The translations under genes and the position numbers were made by a program. Below the pieces are notes generated by a model. It was not told the origin of the DNA and searched no databases. It was given only the letters and a program-made list of their open reading frames with translations. Of a stretch of DNA of 64,000 nucleotides, positions 34,810-47,989 are shown piece after piece (the stretch's first letter is position 1; each line of letters starts with the position of its first letter). Source of the DNA: Toxonevra muliebris (Eukaryota > Arthropoda > Insecta > Diptera > Pallopteridae); assembly GCA_963691655.1 (NCBI GenBank), contig OY829328.1:32011890-32075889 (forward strand), in the 5' to 3' direction.

Positions 34810-36740
34810 CAAACAAAAAAAATTCATATGTGATGTTGTTTAATGTTATAATTGAATGTGTGTAGTTTGCATATTGCAAATTCTTGCACTGTCATAAAAT
34901 ACGTAAGCGTTTAGTTAAGTATTTGTGTTATTTTGCGCGTAACTCCTCCTCAAGATGTCGCTTTTATAATTAAATCATGTATGTGTGTTTTTAATAGATT
35001 GCATACACTATAAAATAAGTTTAATCATTATTAAAATGTTGTAAAATAAAAAAAAGCAACTCACGCTATAAAACACATACATACATAGAGTTGAATATTG
35101 CCCCAGTGAGCAGTGCTCTTTGCTGCTATAATTAATTTGATAAACATATGAAAGCATATGGCTTATTTGCTTTAGTTTTTTGTTTAAAGAAATTACAACA
35201 TTCTCAAATTCTATGTTTATTTAACTGCCGGATATAAACTATATATTTTGGTTTTTATGTCGATATATAGCTATCATATTTTCTTTCCTCTTGTTTCTTA
35301 TCGCATATTCACGTTTTATGAATTTTTCATTCATAATTTTAGTCACGAATTTTTTATTGTTTATAAAATGAAGATGACTTAACACATGTATGTTTTAAAA
35401 TTATATCTACATATGCGTATTAGGTATTTTCAAAATTCATGAAATTCATTCAAATTCGGACTAGTATGATTCACTTTACTTGCCGTGATTATTTTTTATA
35501 TTATTTTTTGCAGTTTTTTAAATTTCGTGTGAGAATATGGTGAAAGGTGGTGAATAAATATAACTTAAATTAATTAAAAACTAAAATAAATTGAGTTAAA
35601 TAAAGTGTCTTTCAATGGATTAGTGGATTAAAATTTATTGAACTAATTTAAATGTCAATTAATCACTTCATACAATTCAAAAAATGCTTTATATTATTTC
35701 GAGAACGTTAATAACTAGTTTTAATTTATCACACATGAACAATGTATTTTTTATATTATTATTATATTCCCACAAGATTATTTAATGTTGTTTAAAAGCA
35801 AACAATACTTAGCTGTTTTTTTTTTGTATCCTCAAGATTTCGAAACTATGGATTGAAGAAGTATTTACACAAATATATAAATCAGATTTTGCCTACTATC
35901 ATACTAACATACATTCATAATTGTATTTTCTATAGCACGCTTATTCAATGCATTAATAAATAAACCTTAAAATGCAGTACAAATTAAGTACAAACTTTAT
36001 CAAATAAATCAACATTTTCTGAGGTATTTCAACTTACTGTATGTAAGCCTTACTTTTATTTAGCTCAATTTATTTTAAGCTCCATATACATAGGTATATA
36101 TATATATATAGTGATAATTGTTACATGTTTTTTGTATTGGAATAATCTTTCAATTAATGGAAATTGGTTCAACAATTTCCATTATTAGCGTAAAGAAAAA
36201 AAGTATATCCACCGAAAAAAAAAACAAATAAACACATTAAATCGAGGTCAAGGGAAACATTTACATATACATGCCTCTTCTCTTTTATTGTTTTTCTTTT
36301 TTATAATCATAAAAAGTTGTAATAATTACGTTAAGTTGTTTTAGTTTTAATTATTAATTGAAAATAAAATTATTAGCTGACAAAAATCAATTAATGCTAC
36401 CACATTTAATTAAATAAAATTTTACTTAAAATATATTAGTGTAAATTTGTTTTACTTTAAATTGCATAATTCTTCTATGAGTTCAAGGTGCGAAACACTT
36501 TGGTACCATTTAAAACAATTATACAATTATTCATACAATTAATATAAATTTCCAAAATTTTTAATGTATTTTACACAATGGATAAAAGTGAGTAATATTT
36601 TTGTTGGCAGTCTACTCGGTTTATTACAAAATATTGATTAAACTATGAAGTTAGGATTTAGATTAAAAGTTTTGTAAGAACGAAAAGGTTGTCGAACATA
36701 TCACTCTTAGTGAAAAAGTTTTGAAAACATTATTTTTTAG
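34810..36740. other. AT-rich spacer, nothing identified
   Basis: No gene or bounded repeat seen. A short TA microsatellite is at 36090-36108. Confidence 0.45.
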
Positions 36741-36745
36741 ACACG

Positions 36746-37115
36746 AAGTTTGTTGCTTAAGTCTTTCGTTTCTAATTTCAACAACTCCTTTATTTAAATG
36801 GGCCATAAAATGGGACATGAAAATTGACTATGAAAATGCTCGCTTCTTTATTAAAAAATTACAATAATTTCAATTTAAATATTAATGCAATTAATTGTTT
36901 ACACTTTACCGCAAAGCTTGCTACTTAAGTCTTTTGTATCTAATATCGAGTATTTGCATTTATGTTCAAAATATTGATTTATTTGTAGTACGTTTTCCTT
37001 ATTACTGAAAAAACAAAAAAAGTTTGTTACTTAAGTCTTTTGTTTTTAATACCATATTTTTAATATTTGATTTATTTGCAGCACGTTTTCGTTATTGTTA
37101 AAATAAATTATAAAA
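36746..37115 (+). repeat. Local tandem duplication of a unit containing gttgcttaagtcttt
   Basis: Three copies of aagtttgttgcttaagtctt-like sequence start at 36746, 36914 and 37019. The last two share a further ~80 bp (tgatttatttg-ag-acgttttc-ttatt), giving a ~105-bp unit. Isolated copies of the short core occur at 58829 and 60223. Confidence 0.65.
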
Positions 37116-37604
37116 AATTATATTTGAACGTAAAATTAATAACTTCCAAAAAAATTTGCAATAAATTTTATGTTCTGGTATAAATTTATCATAGATTTTA
37201 AAGCGAAAATAAATAAAAATCAATTAGCAAAACGTCAAAAATATGCTAAAAACGAAACATCTCCAACACACACAAAACCTAAAAATCGAACCGACATCTA
37301 ATAAATTTTATGTTGTAAGGCCTGAAAAATAATGCTTGAAAAACACCCAAACCGGAAAACTTATGCTGAGCCAACAGCAACAATAACAATATGAGCAGCA
37401 ATAGTAACAAGAAAACCAAACAACAACACTTTGAAGTGAGGAAAAATTTCAGTATTTGCAAATTGCTGCACAAAGGTCTCTCTCCTCTGCCCCTTTAAAA
37501 AAAAAAAATCAACAGAATTTCCAAAAAAAAAAAAAAAAGTACGGGAGGCAAAAGATGTGTAGATATGTACCAACAACGCGTACTTCACAAGCATCCGCTT
37601 AGTA

Positions 37605-37830
37605 AAATGCGCGAGATAGAGGGAGAGTTAGAGAAAAACTGAGTAGCAAATATATTCTTTTTCAAGAAAAGAGGCAATGAGTATATGCAAATATTAGTAG
37701 TAGCAAAGAGTAAAATGAAAATATTTCTTTAAGCAGAGCGCGCGTTGTTGTTAAAACCATATTGAACGCAAGAGAGCACAAACGAGAGAGCAACATTTTA
37801 TTTATTTGGCACGGTGAGCATACAACAGAG
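37605..37830 (+). promoter_or_regulatory. GAGA-rich upstream region
   Basis: It contains gagatagagggagagttagag (37612-37632), caagagagcac and cgagagagcaa. Such clustered GAGAG words bind GAGA factor/CLAMP in flies and often lie upstream of core promoters. The region precedes both TATA boxes below. Function is inferred. Confidence 0.4.
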
Positions 37831-37934
37831 CGTAAGCCAACTAGGTGAGCATCTTCTTCTTCATCTTATAAGGCTCGACGATGCTAAGCAGCACAGTTAA
37901 CCGAAGAGCCGGCAATAAACAAGTAGCAGTAATG

Positions 37935-37942
37935 TATAAAAG
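37935..37942 (+). promoter_or_regulatory. Possible TATA box (tataaaag)
   Basis: It sits in gc-richer DNA. A 5' splice site with strong consensus (cagcag|gtaagc, intron starting at 38147) lies 200 bp downstream, so 37965-38146 could be a non-coding first exon. There is no clear initiator at the right distance. Confidence 0.35.
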
Positions 37943-38268
37943 TAGCAGCGCTGCTGTCATTGCTGACGTCGCTGTTTACTGCTACGTCTGCAGCAGCAAC
38001 ACAGCTGTCGTTCGTTGTCGTTGTCATTATTATAGTTTCGCAGTCGTGGTTACTGTTGGCTGTTGGTGATTATTGCTTTTCGACAGCATCTTCAGCGCAG
38101 AAATTCTCCCATGTGGTTAACGCAGAAGCAGCAGCAACAGCAGCAGGTAAGCAGACATGTGTACGTAGTAGTTGTTGGATCAGAAGCAGAAGCAACAGTA
38201 ACAGCAAACAGCAGCTCTGCCAAAGCTGCTTCACCCACAAAAAACAACAAAATAAAAAGCCAGCTGCG

Positions 38269-38335
38269 TATATAAAGCCGATCTTAGGCAAATATTCATA
38301 CAATCATAATCAAGTTGCCCGTACGTGCGATCGTG
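38269..38335 (+). promoter_or_regulatory. Core promoter: TATA, initiator, DPE
   Basis: TATA box tatataaag at 38269-38277, an initiator-like tacaatc with +1 A near 38302 (TATA at -33), and gatcgtg at 38329-38335, which begins exactly at +28, the DPE position (consensus RGWCGTG, one mismatch). The coincidence of three spacings supports a real start site. It could serve the scaf-like gene whose coding exon is 9.3 kb downstream. Confidence 0.5.
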
Positions 38336-38349
38336 CTGTAGGTAATAAT

Positions 38350-41300
38350 ACAAACGAAAATTAAAATTTGTACAAATATTTAAAATATAAGAGAATTAAA
38401 CACAAATTTCATAGAAAACACTTGGAAATAAAATACAAAGAAACAAAAAAAAAAAAAAACAAGAAAAAAACTGCTACAAAACTTTGTGAACATTTAAGAA
38501 AAAAGTGCTAATTTAATATTTGTGACTATTGCTAAAAGTTTTTTTTTTTTTTTTTTTGAACAATATTAGTTGTCAGTGAAAAATAAAAGGATTTTCGAAA
38601 AACACACAAGGATATTTTATACATTTAACATAAAGCCAAAAACAAAAATGCAAATACTTGAAAAAAAGAACGAACAATAATAATTACATTGTGTACATAT
38701 GTGTAAAAAAAAATGAATTATAAATTCAAATAACGTACGCTACCAGGTCAAACGTGATTAAACTTACTTTCATTGGCCACCAACCAACCACCACCAGCAG
38801 CATTGCAATCAGTATAATTCCACATGTGTTTCTTTATTGTTACTACTAGCAACATTTCCTCCTTTACCTCCACTCTGCCACTGACACTGCAGTACTTCAG
38901 TACTGCATTAAAATTAGTGTGCACACATGATGCAGTTTGCAATTGTTGCAGTTGCACTTTGTGTGTTTGATAGTTAGAGTGCTACGGTTGGTGGTGAATG
39001 ATTGATTGATTGATTGTTGGATTGTGTGATTGATTTCAATGCATGTGATGCATACAGTGTTTATCTCTTGAATCTATTTGATTACACTGTGCATTGTTGT
39101 GTGGTATGAGTACGACTATGAGTATTTTACTATTTGGATTTTTGTGTTGTTGCTGCTGCTTGCAAAATCGAGAACAATGAACACATTTATAACTTAAATT
39201 TATGAGCAAAATGAAAAGTATAACTTTCAAGTGGATTTACAGTTATATTCTTTATTCAGAAATATCTAACATGATATACAGCAGTTCGTGTCTTGATTCT
39301 ATTGTCTTTGATAAAAAAAAAACAAAACTTTAGAATGTGATAAATTTAAATACAAAAAGAAAAGAGTTAAGGAATTGTTTGCAAGTTGAGGGGTTTTTTT
39401 TCTGGGATATTTTAAATAGTTTTGTTAAAACAAATTGAAAGTAGATTTAAGATTCATTTAAATTTATGTATTCAGTGAATAGCAAATTACATAAAATTTA
39501 GAGGAATTAAAATTTGAATAAAAATTCAAACCAAGTTACAGGTTTGGATTTTAATTTTTCCCACAATGTTTTTCCTTCAAATCTAAGATTTTCCCTTATT
39601 TATAAAGATGTGATCTTAAAAAAATATTCATTTTGTTATTGCCTCATACATAAAAATTTCAAATTCCGAAGGAATTTCGAACTTGTTTTTGCTGAAATAC
39701 TCAAAATATATATGTATAGCAAATTAAAAAAACAGTTCTTCTTAAACATCTTGGTACAGAAAACAGAGTTTTGGGACCTTTCCGTCTATCTATTCCTATT
39801 TAAAAGTAAATAGATAAACTGTTAAAGTGACAGTTATTCAACAGTTATTAATAAAGAATAACGATGTAATGGAACTAACAAAAAATTATTCAAATTTTAG
39901 GCTTTTTTTAGACAATATTCAGAAAAAGGAATATCGAATATGCTTAGGTATTGAAAATTGTATGGATTTTCTAAATTAATACCTGCCTATTATGAATGAA
40001 CAGTATTTTCAGAAAGTAACAGAAATGCTCAAAAAATCATTGATTTTATTTTAAGAATATTTGGAAAACTGCTAGATTCTTCTTCTTCTTCTTTTATGGC
40101 GCAACAGCACGTGCAGGGCCTAGACCGAAGCTTTTGATTAACTAATTTAAATCTCACTTATGTCAAGTTAAGTCAAGAAGATTCAATGTTTAATATGAAA
40201 TAAGAAAGCTTAATTTTTGATTTTAAATTATGCAATTCTTCATTTAACTCTTTTTCATCTAACATGCTTATCGCTAGTTAAAAGAAACTTTTAATTTACA
40301 GCGATGACTTCAACAATATTCAAATTTCAGCAGTAAACGTCCAAATTCGTAAATTATTACTCATAAATAATTATGTATTTAAATCACAAGAATATACAAG
40401 AACTTAAAATCTGTAAAAATATTGAGATGCTATCGAAAAAAATATATTATAATCATATGATTTCACAGCCGCAGCATTTCTTTTTTGCATTCTACTTTCC
40501 ACTCTCTGCTTCAACAGAAAGTTCGTTGCCTTAATCTTTTTTTTCACCCATTTCTATTTTATTTGCTGAAGATTTCATAATCATTACCTATGATTTGATA
40601 TATAATTCATAAATTTTAATAAATCAATAAATAAATAAAAAAAAAAAAACATTCATAAATTCCCATAGCTATGTGTGTCAATGAAATATGCAAGAATTTT
40701 TTAGCTTCATTCGTCTTCAACTTTACCTACATATATTTACATACATAATGACACGATTGACATATTCATTTACTGGTTAAAACACCTTTAGGCAATAAAA
40801 TTACCCAAAAAAATTAAATTAACAAATTGTATTGAAGATTTTCATGAATATGCACGGTAATAATTAAAATAAGAAAATGTGCATTGTAAATGTTTAATAG
40901 TGTTGTTGTTTGGCAGGCAATTGGTGATAGAAATAGAACTTTCAGTTAATAACTGGAATTTTTTTTTGCAATTTTTTTGTAATTGAAAACAAAATGTGAA
41001 AACATATTTCAGCATTTAAATAAACCTCTTGTATAATTTATGCAAATTTAATTCTGATGCTTTAAGAAGCTGAGAAGAAGATATAATTTATAATAGTATA
41101 ATTTGGTTTTGCTTTTTTAGTTTTTGTTTTTTTTACCAGTTATGGTTAATAATTTATATTCTTTAACTATTTATAGAGTTGACTTAACGCAACAATCATT
41201 CTCCCTCGTGTCCAATACCGCTTACGTAGAATGTGTTCTTTTTTTTCCATTTCCATATTCTATGCATTGATAGTTAGATGATAAAATGATATACGATCAT

Positions 41301-43055
41301 CTGTTTGTGTGTGTGTATACTTTTTTCTAATATGTTTTTCGTACCCGTATTTATTTTATTTTAATATTTCAATATTTTGTTTTTTTTTGTTTTATTTTGT
41401 TTTTTTTTTTTTAGTAATTTAGTTTTATATTTGTTTTGCCTTTGTTTAGCTTTATATTAGAAAAGTAGTTAGTTCTTCTTTATGATCTTGTTTCGATTAT
41501 TAATTTAATGAGTAGAGCAACTTGATGGTAAAATGCTAATTATTAACTTGTTCTACTTGTATAATTTTATATATTTGTGTGACATTGGTAACACACGTTT
41601 TGCATAGTCGCTATGCATCAATCAAGAATCACACTCTCCATTGAGTTTGATTTTAAAATTGTTACCAATCACAAACCAAAAAGTTTATAAAATCTATTTA
41701 GCATTTAAAAAGTAAAAAGTGTTCTGAATATTTTATTCAACAATTTTCGACTTGTTTGAAGTTTGCAGATCATTCGAAAAATATTTCAGAAAATTCATAC
41801 AGGAAATAAGATGATGTGTCATTAAAACTTTCTTCTTTATATTTCTAACTTCAATGGTTTTTATGGATCTGATTAATTAAGCAGCTACTACAGGCTAAGT
41901 AATTCTGATTATTTCAAGTCTTTGGTCTTGTCTCCTAGCAAATTCATTGCGTAATTGTATAATAATTGCAAATCTTTTCATGAAGAAAAAGATAAATAGC
42001 TTTATATTCAGTTATGCTGAGGGCCGGGTGAAAAAGTTGGATATATATATAGATCGCTCTAAGAATCTAAGAAAGAAAGAATAAAAGAAAACTTATTAAA
42101 AAATATATTTTTTTTAAATATATGTAAAGAAGAAAAGAAGATCCTCCATTATCTTTGCAAATGCCGAAAAATATTGCAAAAATAATTTTCCAAATCGAAT
42201 AAAGTTTTCTGGTAAAAAAAAAGTCAAAGACATAAGAAGATTTAGCAAAAATTTTATGAAATGTAATCTTCTTATGACTTTGAACCTACTCATAAACATT
42301 ATCCGATTTCAAAAATTATTTTTGCATTATGTATGTTTCCTTTTATAAACAATAATAACAGAGCTCTATGCTTTGTAACAAATCTGGGAACAAATTTTTG
42401 AAAAATCGAAAATTGTGATAAAAATTTCAGAACTTTCATGACGATTTAAAAGTTTGTCTCCCCTAAAAACTTTTCTCCTGTCTTAGTTTCCGATTTGTCG
42501 TGCCCTAAAATGTTATTTTTTATGACTAATTTGTTTGACTCACTATCAATAATTTAAGCTAATTTATATATAGCGAATATCGTTTTCATGTTTTACTTAC
42601 TTTTTTAATTGTTAACTTTTAAATGAAAATTAAATTTCTTACAAAAGCGATTAACCAATATTTTAGGTACATTCACACTCATTTAGGTACAACTTTTTTG
42701 GTACATTAGGTACAATTTGAAATTTTTATTTTCATCCCTGGTATAAACTCTCATAAGTTTCGTTGATGATTTAAGTGATTTGAATATATGCATATACATA
42801 GTGTCATCTTAAGATTTTGTGAGGCCCGTAACAAAGTTTTTTGTAGGTCTGATTCTAAATAAAAATAAATTTTTTTATTACTACAATTTTTGTGATAAAT
42901 ATTTCACGAAATGAAAATAAAATTATTTTATGTAGTGCTAAATAAATACATGCGATAATAAAACGTACATAAGAAATGGTAGAACAAGATCACTTGCAAC
43001 ACTGATATCGATGGTTATACGCTGATACCTCGTAAGTAGTTTTTCACCACTTTAA
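38350..43055 (+). other. Presumed first intron/5' UTR of the scaf-like gene
   Basis: AT-rich non-coding DNA: poly-A and poly-T tracts (38446, 38540, 41400), a (gatt)n patch at 38998-39025 and a repeat fragment (ggcgcaacagcacgtgcagggc) at 40097. The 99-codon frame at 39514-39813 is low-complexity and unsupported. No other gene recognised. Confidence 0.4.
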
Positions 43056-43316
43056 CCCTTTCAGCCCCGAAGTTGCCTGAGAGCAACTTTTCCCTTTTCG
43101 CCATCTTAAAGAAAAGGCTATAATTGATTATTTTCTTTGGATTAAGTAGTTATTAACAGGTTAATGTTTTGAGAAGATGCATCAAAACAAACCAAGCAAA
43201 TTTCATTGTAACTGTCAAAATTATTTTTAATAACGCTCCAATAATAAGTAATTCATGATCTAATAACAAAAAAAAGAAAATTTTGAACCACATGGGAAAA
43301 TTCGGGTTCGAAAGGG
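43056..43316. mobile_element. piggyBac-type MITE, 261 bp
   Basis: TTAA at both borders (43052-43055, 43317-43320). The inverted ends are ccctttcagccccgaa and ccctttcgaacccgaa (right, read inward). No transposase. Confidence 0.75.
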
Positions 43317-43926
43317 TTAAGGAAAAGAGATGACAAAAAAGTAATAAATGTGCAATAATAATATGTAAAAATTGGTTTAAATAAAATAAAATAAAGTTTT
43401 AAATAAAAAAATGTTTTTGGAATTTTTTTTTTATTGTAAACTTATTTTTACATTTTTTTGTTTTGTTTTTTGGTCTTCTCTTCCAAAAGTGGTGAAAAAG
43501 TACTTTCGGGGGTCAATAACAGAATGATAGAGGTAACCGCACCCGGGAGGGAAAATAACTATGAAGTGAGAGCGCTGAGCGTGGTAACTTTTACATGAAT
43601 CGAAATCAAGAAACACGCATGAACACGTTGGGCACTCATTACGATAAGAATACGAAAGAGAACGACATTTTGTTTTTAAACGTCGACTCTCTCAGTGTCA
43701 TCTCATGTGCTTAGTGAAATAAATCATTTTCTTCAGAGAATGTACAGAGAATGGAATGCCATTAAAAAACTTTAGAGTTGGCAAATAAAATTGAAATTTT
43801 TATATTCGCACAGAGATTATCTTAAATTTTTTGTTCTTAATTCCTTTATGTTTTTAGAGGCCCATTTAGCCTGAGGCTTGTGGCAAAGGCTACTTTCACT
43901 TGAGGTTAAAACGGTACTGGCATGTA

Positions 43927-44463
43927 CACTACCGGTCAAAAGTTTGAACCCAAAATATAACTTTCATATCATGCAAAAAAAAAATATTGTATTATTTATT
44001 CGTATTGTTTACAATTAAATAATCATTTTTTCCACAAAATACTTTTACACGAGTCTTGAAGTTTTTTTTTTAATTTTGACTCTTTCGATATCATCCTTTC
44101 GATTTTATGACAGCAGCACATATTCTGTGCATCCTTTCAAACACAAATAATGTTCTACCTACTTTTTTATATAGAGAAACACACAAAAATAATGGAAAAT
44201 ATAAAAGCTTGAGAGAAATATTACAGCACAAAGATGTAGCGCGCGGTATTTAATATTGTAATGATGAGAAATAAACACTCTCTGTTTACAGTTAGTTAGT
44301 GAAGTGGTTCTTTTTACAAACAAAAGGTCGCAATGAATGCTTCAAATTAATAATACACTAGTTTTGATTGGATCAACACCTAAATTTTCGAGGAAATTGT
44401 ACTGAATTCAAAAATTAAGCAAATGAACCCAAATGAAATGAAATGAACTTTTGACCGGTACTG
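43927..44463 (-). mobile_element. Deleted Tc1-like element, 537 bp
   Basis: TA duplications flank it (43925-43926, 44464-44465). The inverted ends share taccggtcaaaagtt, a terminus I recall from Tc1-like elements. A minus-strand remnant near 44155-44085 reads FERMHRICAAVIKSKG, matching the Tc1 transposase C-terminus (M--R--AVI--KG). Most of the transposase is deleted. Confidence 0.7.
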
Positions 44464-44465
44464 TA

Positions 44466-47400
44466 CATATTTTAATAGAATCACTATTTTCGAGTGAGTG
44501 TATATCATTGACACTGGCATAATTTTGCATTATTGCAATTAATCCATATGTTTTATGTCTGATGATTGGGGCAAAAAGTTCTAGAGCTTAATGTCGTTTT
44601 CTTTTTTCTTACTTCATTTCTGGCATTAATTTTTAGCTCATTAAGTTATTGACAAAAGAAAAAGTTGTACAAAATATTTTTGTAAGCTTTTTGACTGATG
44701 ACATATTAACCCAGATATGCTTATATGTTCAAATGTATGTAGTGCTTTTCCGAATTGTTTGAATGAGAATACATTCAATTAAAATCATAATTTTCTGAAG
44801 TGTACTACTTAAAGTACTGGGTCAACCAAAAAAAAAAAAACCACGAATGATGGTTTAGTGCTCAATTTTCATATGGCATTAAGTTTTATTTCTTAATTTT
44901 CTTATTTAATTCCAATTCCATTTACTAAATTAAGGTTTTGGAAACAATTTTTCTTTACAATACACTCATTAATCTAACACTTAAACGAAATTGACAGAAA
45001 CTAATAATAAATCATTCTTAATGAATATAAATATTGACACAAAATACAAAAAGTAAAATATCAACAAGAAATGGATACATCAATTTGCGGTTATTAAAAT
45101 ATCGCCTTAGAAAATAGTGTGTACAAGTTTTTGTTTTATAATTAAGCGTGCATAATTCGTTATGGCTAACAAGAAAATAAAAGCATGACAAAGTACTTAA
45201 AATAATAAACGAAATTAATGTATCCACAAATAATTATTAAAAGTGCCAAATTAAGAAAGAAAAAAGAAATAAACTAGTGGAAGTTTTCATTAATAAATTA
45301 GATAAAATAACAGTGTGTGTCTCAAATTAAAATCAAAGAATTCATTAACTTCATGAGCAGATAAATTATTTAAAAATTTCATTAATGAAACGAAATAAAA
45401 TTAATTAATTGTAAAAGCAAACTTCATTATCATTAGCACATATAAAAAAAATAAAACCATAAATAAACCTTCATTAATGCATATTAACAGATTTACTTTC
45501 TTAATGTCACTGTACAACAACATCCTGTTTTGTGTTTTCCCCGCATATACTTCAGCTTCTTCTTTTTCTGTGAATTTTTTTTTCTTTTTTACTATAAAAT
45601 TACTAAACACTTTTAATTGACATACGGGTATAGTTATTACTCGTGTACGTTTGTGTATGTATTATGCATGTATGTGTGTAGTTTTAAAGCTCACTTGTCA
45701 TCTTGTGTCAATTATGAAATTACCAAGTTAATCGCATAATTCCAAACTCAAACTTGCCTTTTGCGTAATATATATGGAATTTATTTAATAGATTCCCCTC
45801 TGTTACTTCTTCTTTTTTCAACGTCAACTTATTATTCGTATACCTATGCATATACATATATGTTTTCTTGTTATCTATTAAAAATTTTGTCTGTCTGCTT
45901 GTTTTGTATTGAGAAAACACCGAAGCATCATCAGTGCCCCCTGCCACCACCACCACCACCACTAACCAGCAGCTCTCGTAGCAGTACACGCGCGCAAGTG
46001 CAAGAACTCAACAGCCATCAGTTAATTTGAGTAGCAGACAACTTGTAATTTATCTAACTTAGAATTTTGACAAATTGTTTAGCAAGTTTTATTAGCTAAA
46101 GTAACAAAAAAGAAAAAACAAAATGAAACGGAAAAAATTTGAAATGAAAATAAATAATAATTGACTTACAAGCTTAAGGAAGCGCGCAAACCACACACAT
46201 ACAAAAAAAAAAATGAGAGAATACAAAGCCTGTCTAAGCATTTTAACGTACAAACTAAATATATATTTTGTTTTTATTTTTATTTTCTTAATAATAATCT
46301 ACAACAACATGCCGAACATGATTCTTAACACTCAAACAACTAGTCGGTCGTTTACTACTTTGTAGATATGTAGGCAAAAAAGTGTCGTGTCTGTTGTAGT
46401 GTCAAATTGAAAATAACTGCTAATCCATCATGAGCGCCAAAAGATGGTAACTTGAATTTCTAAATAAACATTTAACAATTTAACAGATATTTTTTTGTGT
46501 TTTATAAGCGTAATGTACATTTTTTTGTACACTTTTTTTTGGTTTTTTTTTGCATTTACATTTTTGCACAATGTCTGGCAGCGAGCGTGATATTCTTGTT
46601 GCTTGAAACTACTGTCTGGATTTGTGATGATGGTGGTCATGTACACACACACACATACATATATTTGTGCACATATACATCAAAATATTTATATAGGCAT
46701 GTACATAATTTTTGCATTTATCTCTTGCAATATCGATTTTGGCTTTGAGGAGACTCATACTCAGATTCTGCTTCATGTACCTATGCGTAATAGGCATTTG
46801 AAGTAACTAACTTAGCTGGCTACTTTTATGGTGTGCTCAAAAACAACAAGATGAAAAATTATGTCATAATTTTTATATGTTTAGCATTTTGGTGACGACA
46901 CGCGACAATTGTAAATTGTTTACTTTATGTGTGTTCATTTGTTTTTTTCTTCTATTGATTTAATGCGGTTATGTGCGCGGCTTACTCGAGTTTTTTCAGT
47001 ATAAAGGTTTGGTTTTTCTAACACTTTATGGCCGTTCCTTTTTATTGAGACTTGAGACATTAATGTGTTTTTAACTTAGTGGTAAAGTAAAGAAAATATG
47101 GAAAATAGAAAATATTCCTTGAAATAGTATTTAAGCTCATAGATATTATGTATATTTTTAGTAATTGATAAATGAAAATCTGCTGTGAATTTAAAAACTA
47201 AAGTTTAATCAAAATATTAAAACAACAAACGTAAAATTTGATCCAAGAGAAGTTAATAAATTCTTTGTGAAAGAAAAAAGTGAGTGCCATACTTCAAAAT
47301 ACTTGAAAATAAAAGAGTAGATAAACAAACTTCTTTAATTTTTTTTGACTTCGATCAAATTAGCACTACCTTCATGTATTTCAAAGCTATTACATTTTTT

Positions 47401-47525
47401 GCTGACATAAATTGTTCAAAAAAAAAAAAACAAATGCATTTAAAAAATTTCTAATCAAATTTAATTTTAATTGTTGAATACTTTCTAATTTAAATTTATT
47501 ATTTTCTGCTTCTCTTTTATTGCAG
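44466..47525 (+). other. Presumed intron, simple repeats only
   Basis: A (cca)n tract at 45943-45963 and CA repeats near 46640. It ends in a strong 3' splice site, ttctcttttattgcag (47510-47525). Confidence 0.45.
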
Positions 47526-47662
47526 TTACTTTACACTCATAGTTCGTAGCGGAAAATACGTTAATCAACTCAATCGCAAGTTGAAGAAGAAATCCAACGA
47601 CAATACCGCAGTCACTTAACTCTTTTTAAACGAAGCAGTCCAATAATAACCAAAAACAGAAA
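47526..47662 (+). other. scaf: 5' UTR part of the scaf-like coding exon
   Basis: It begins after the acceptor at 47525 and runs to the ATG at 47663, with an A-rich lead (caaaaacagaaaatg) typical of fly start contexts. Confidence 0.5.
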
Positions 47663-47989
47663 ATGTCACGGTGTCGAACCCTAATTTTTAGCCTTCTGGC
47701 CACATTACTCTATGCCACGAATGGCGTAAACAGCTCACAATATTCATCGAATATGTTCCTTAATGGTCAATATCAAAATGGTATTCAATCACGACCACAA
47801 CAATTCTCAGTGAATCCTGCATCAAATATTTTCTTGGAACATGCTATTATTAGTCGTCAAGCATCACCTTTCCAAGGACCAACGTATTTGCCACCAAAAG
47901 AGTTGATAAAATGCTCGAACGGGCAACAATGTGTACGTCAGAATCAATGTCAAAACGGATACTTCACGCAGCAATTGCCAAGAATACAG
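47663..47989 (+). CDS. scaf: scarface-like secreted CLIP-domain protein, first coding exon (109 codons)
   Basis: Residues 1-25 form a signal peptide (hydrophobic LIFSLLATLLYA). Residues 26-80 are Ser/Asn/Gln-rich. From about 85, KCSNGQQCVRQNQCQNGYF starts a CLIP-type cysteine domain that must be completed by the next exon. The exon ends in phase 0 at IQ with donor cag|gtgagt (47989/47990). The PPKEL + CxxGQQCV + QCxNGYF..QQLP layout agrees with my memory of Drosophila scarface, a secreted trypsin-like protein without catalytic activity that modulates JNK signalling and dorsal closure. Protease and C-terminal exons are not in the window, so this is partial. A CLIP-domain phenoloxidase-activating-type paralog is the main alternative. 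Confidence 0.65.

Noticed and set aside
37960..38364. 134-codon frame rich in Ala/Ser/Gln as a protein
   Set aside because: It spans the core promoter and a strong splice donor; GCA/CAG repeats keep several frames and both strands open.
39514..39813. 99-codon frame as a gene
   Set aside because: Low-complexity Phe/Lys/Leu content, no splice or homology support.
45761..46030. Proline-run frame as a protein
   Set aside because: Produced by a (cca)n microsatellite.
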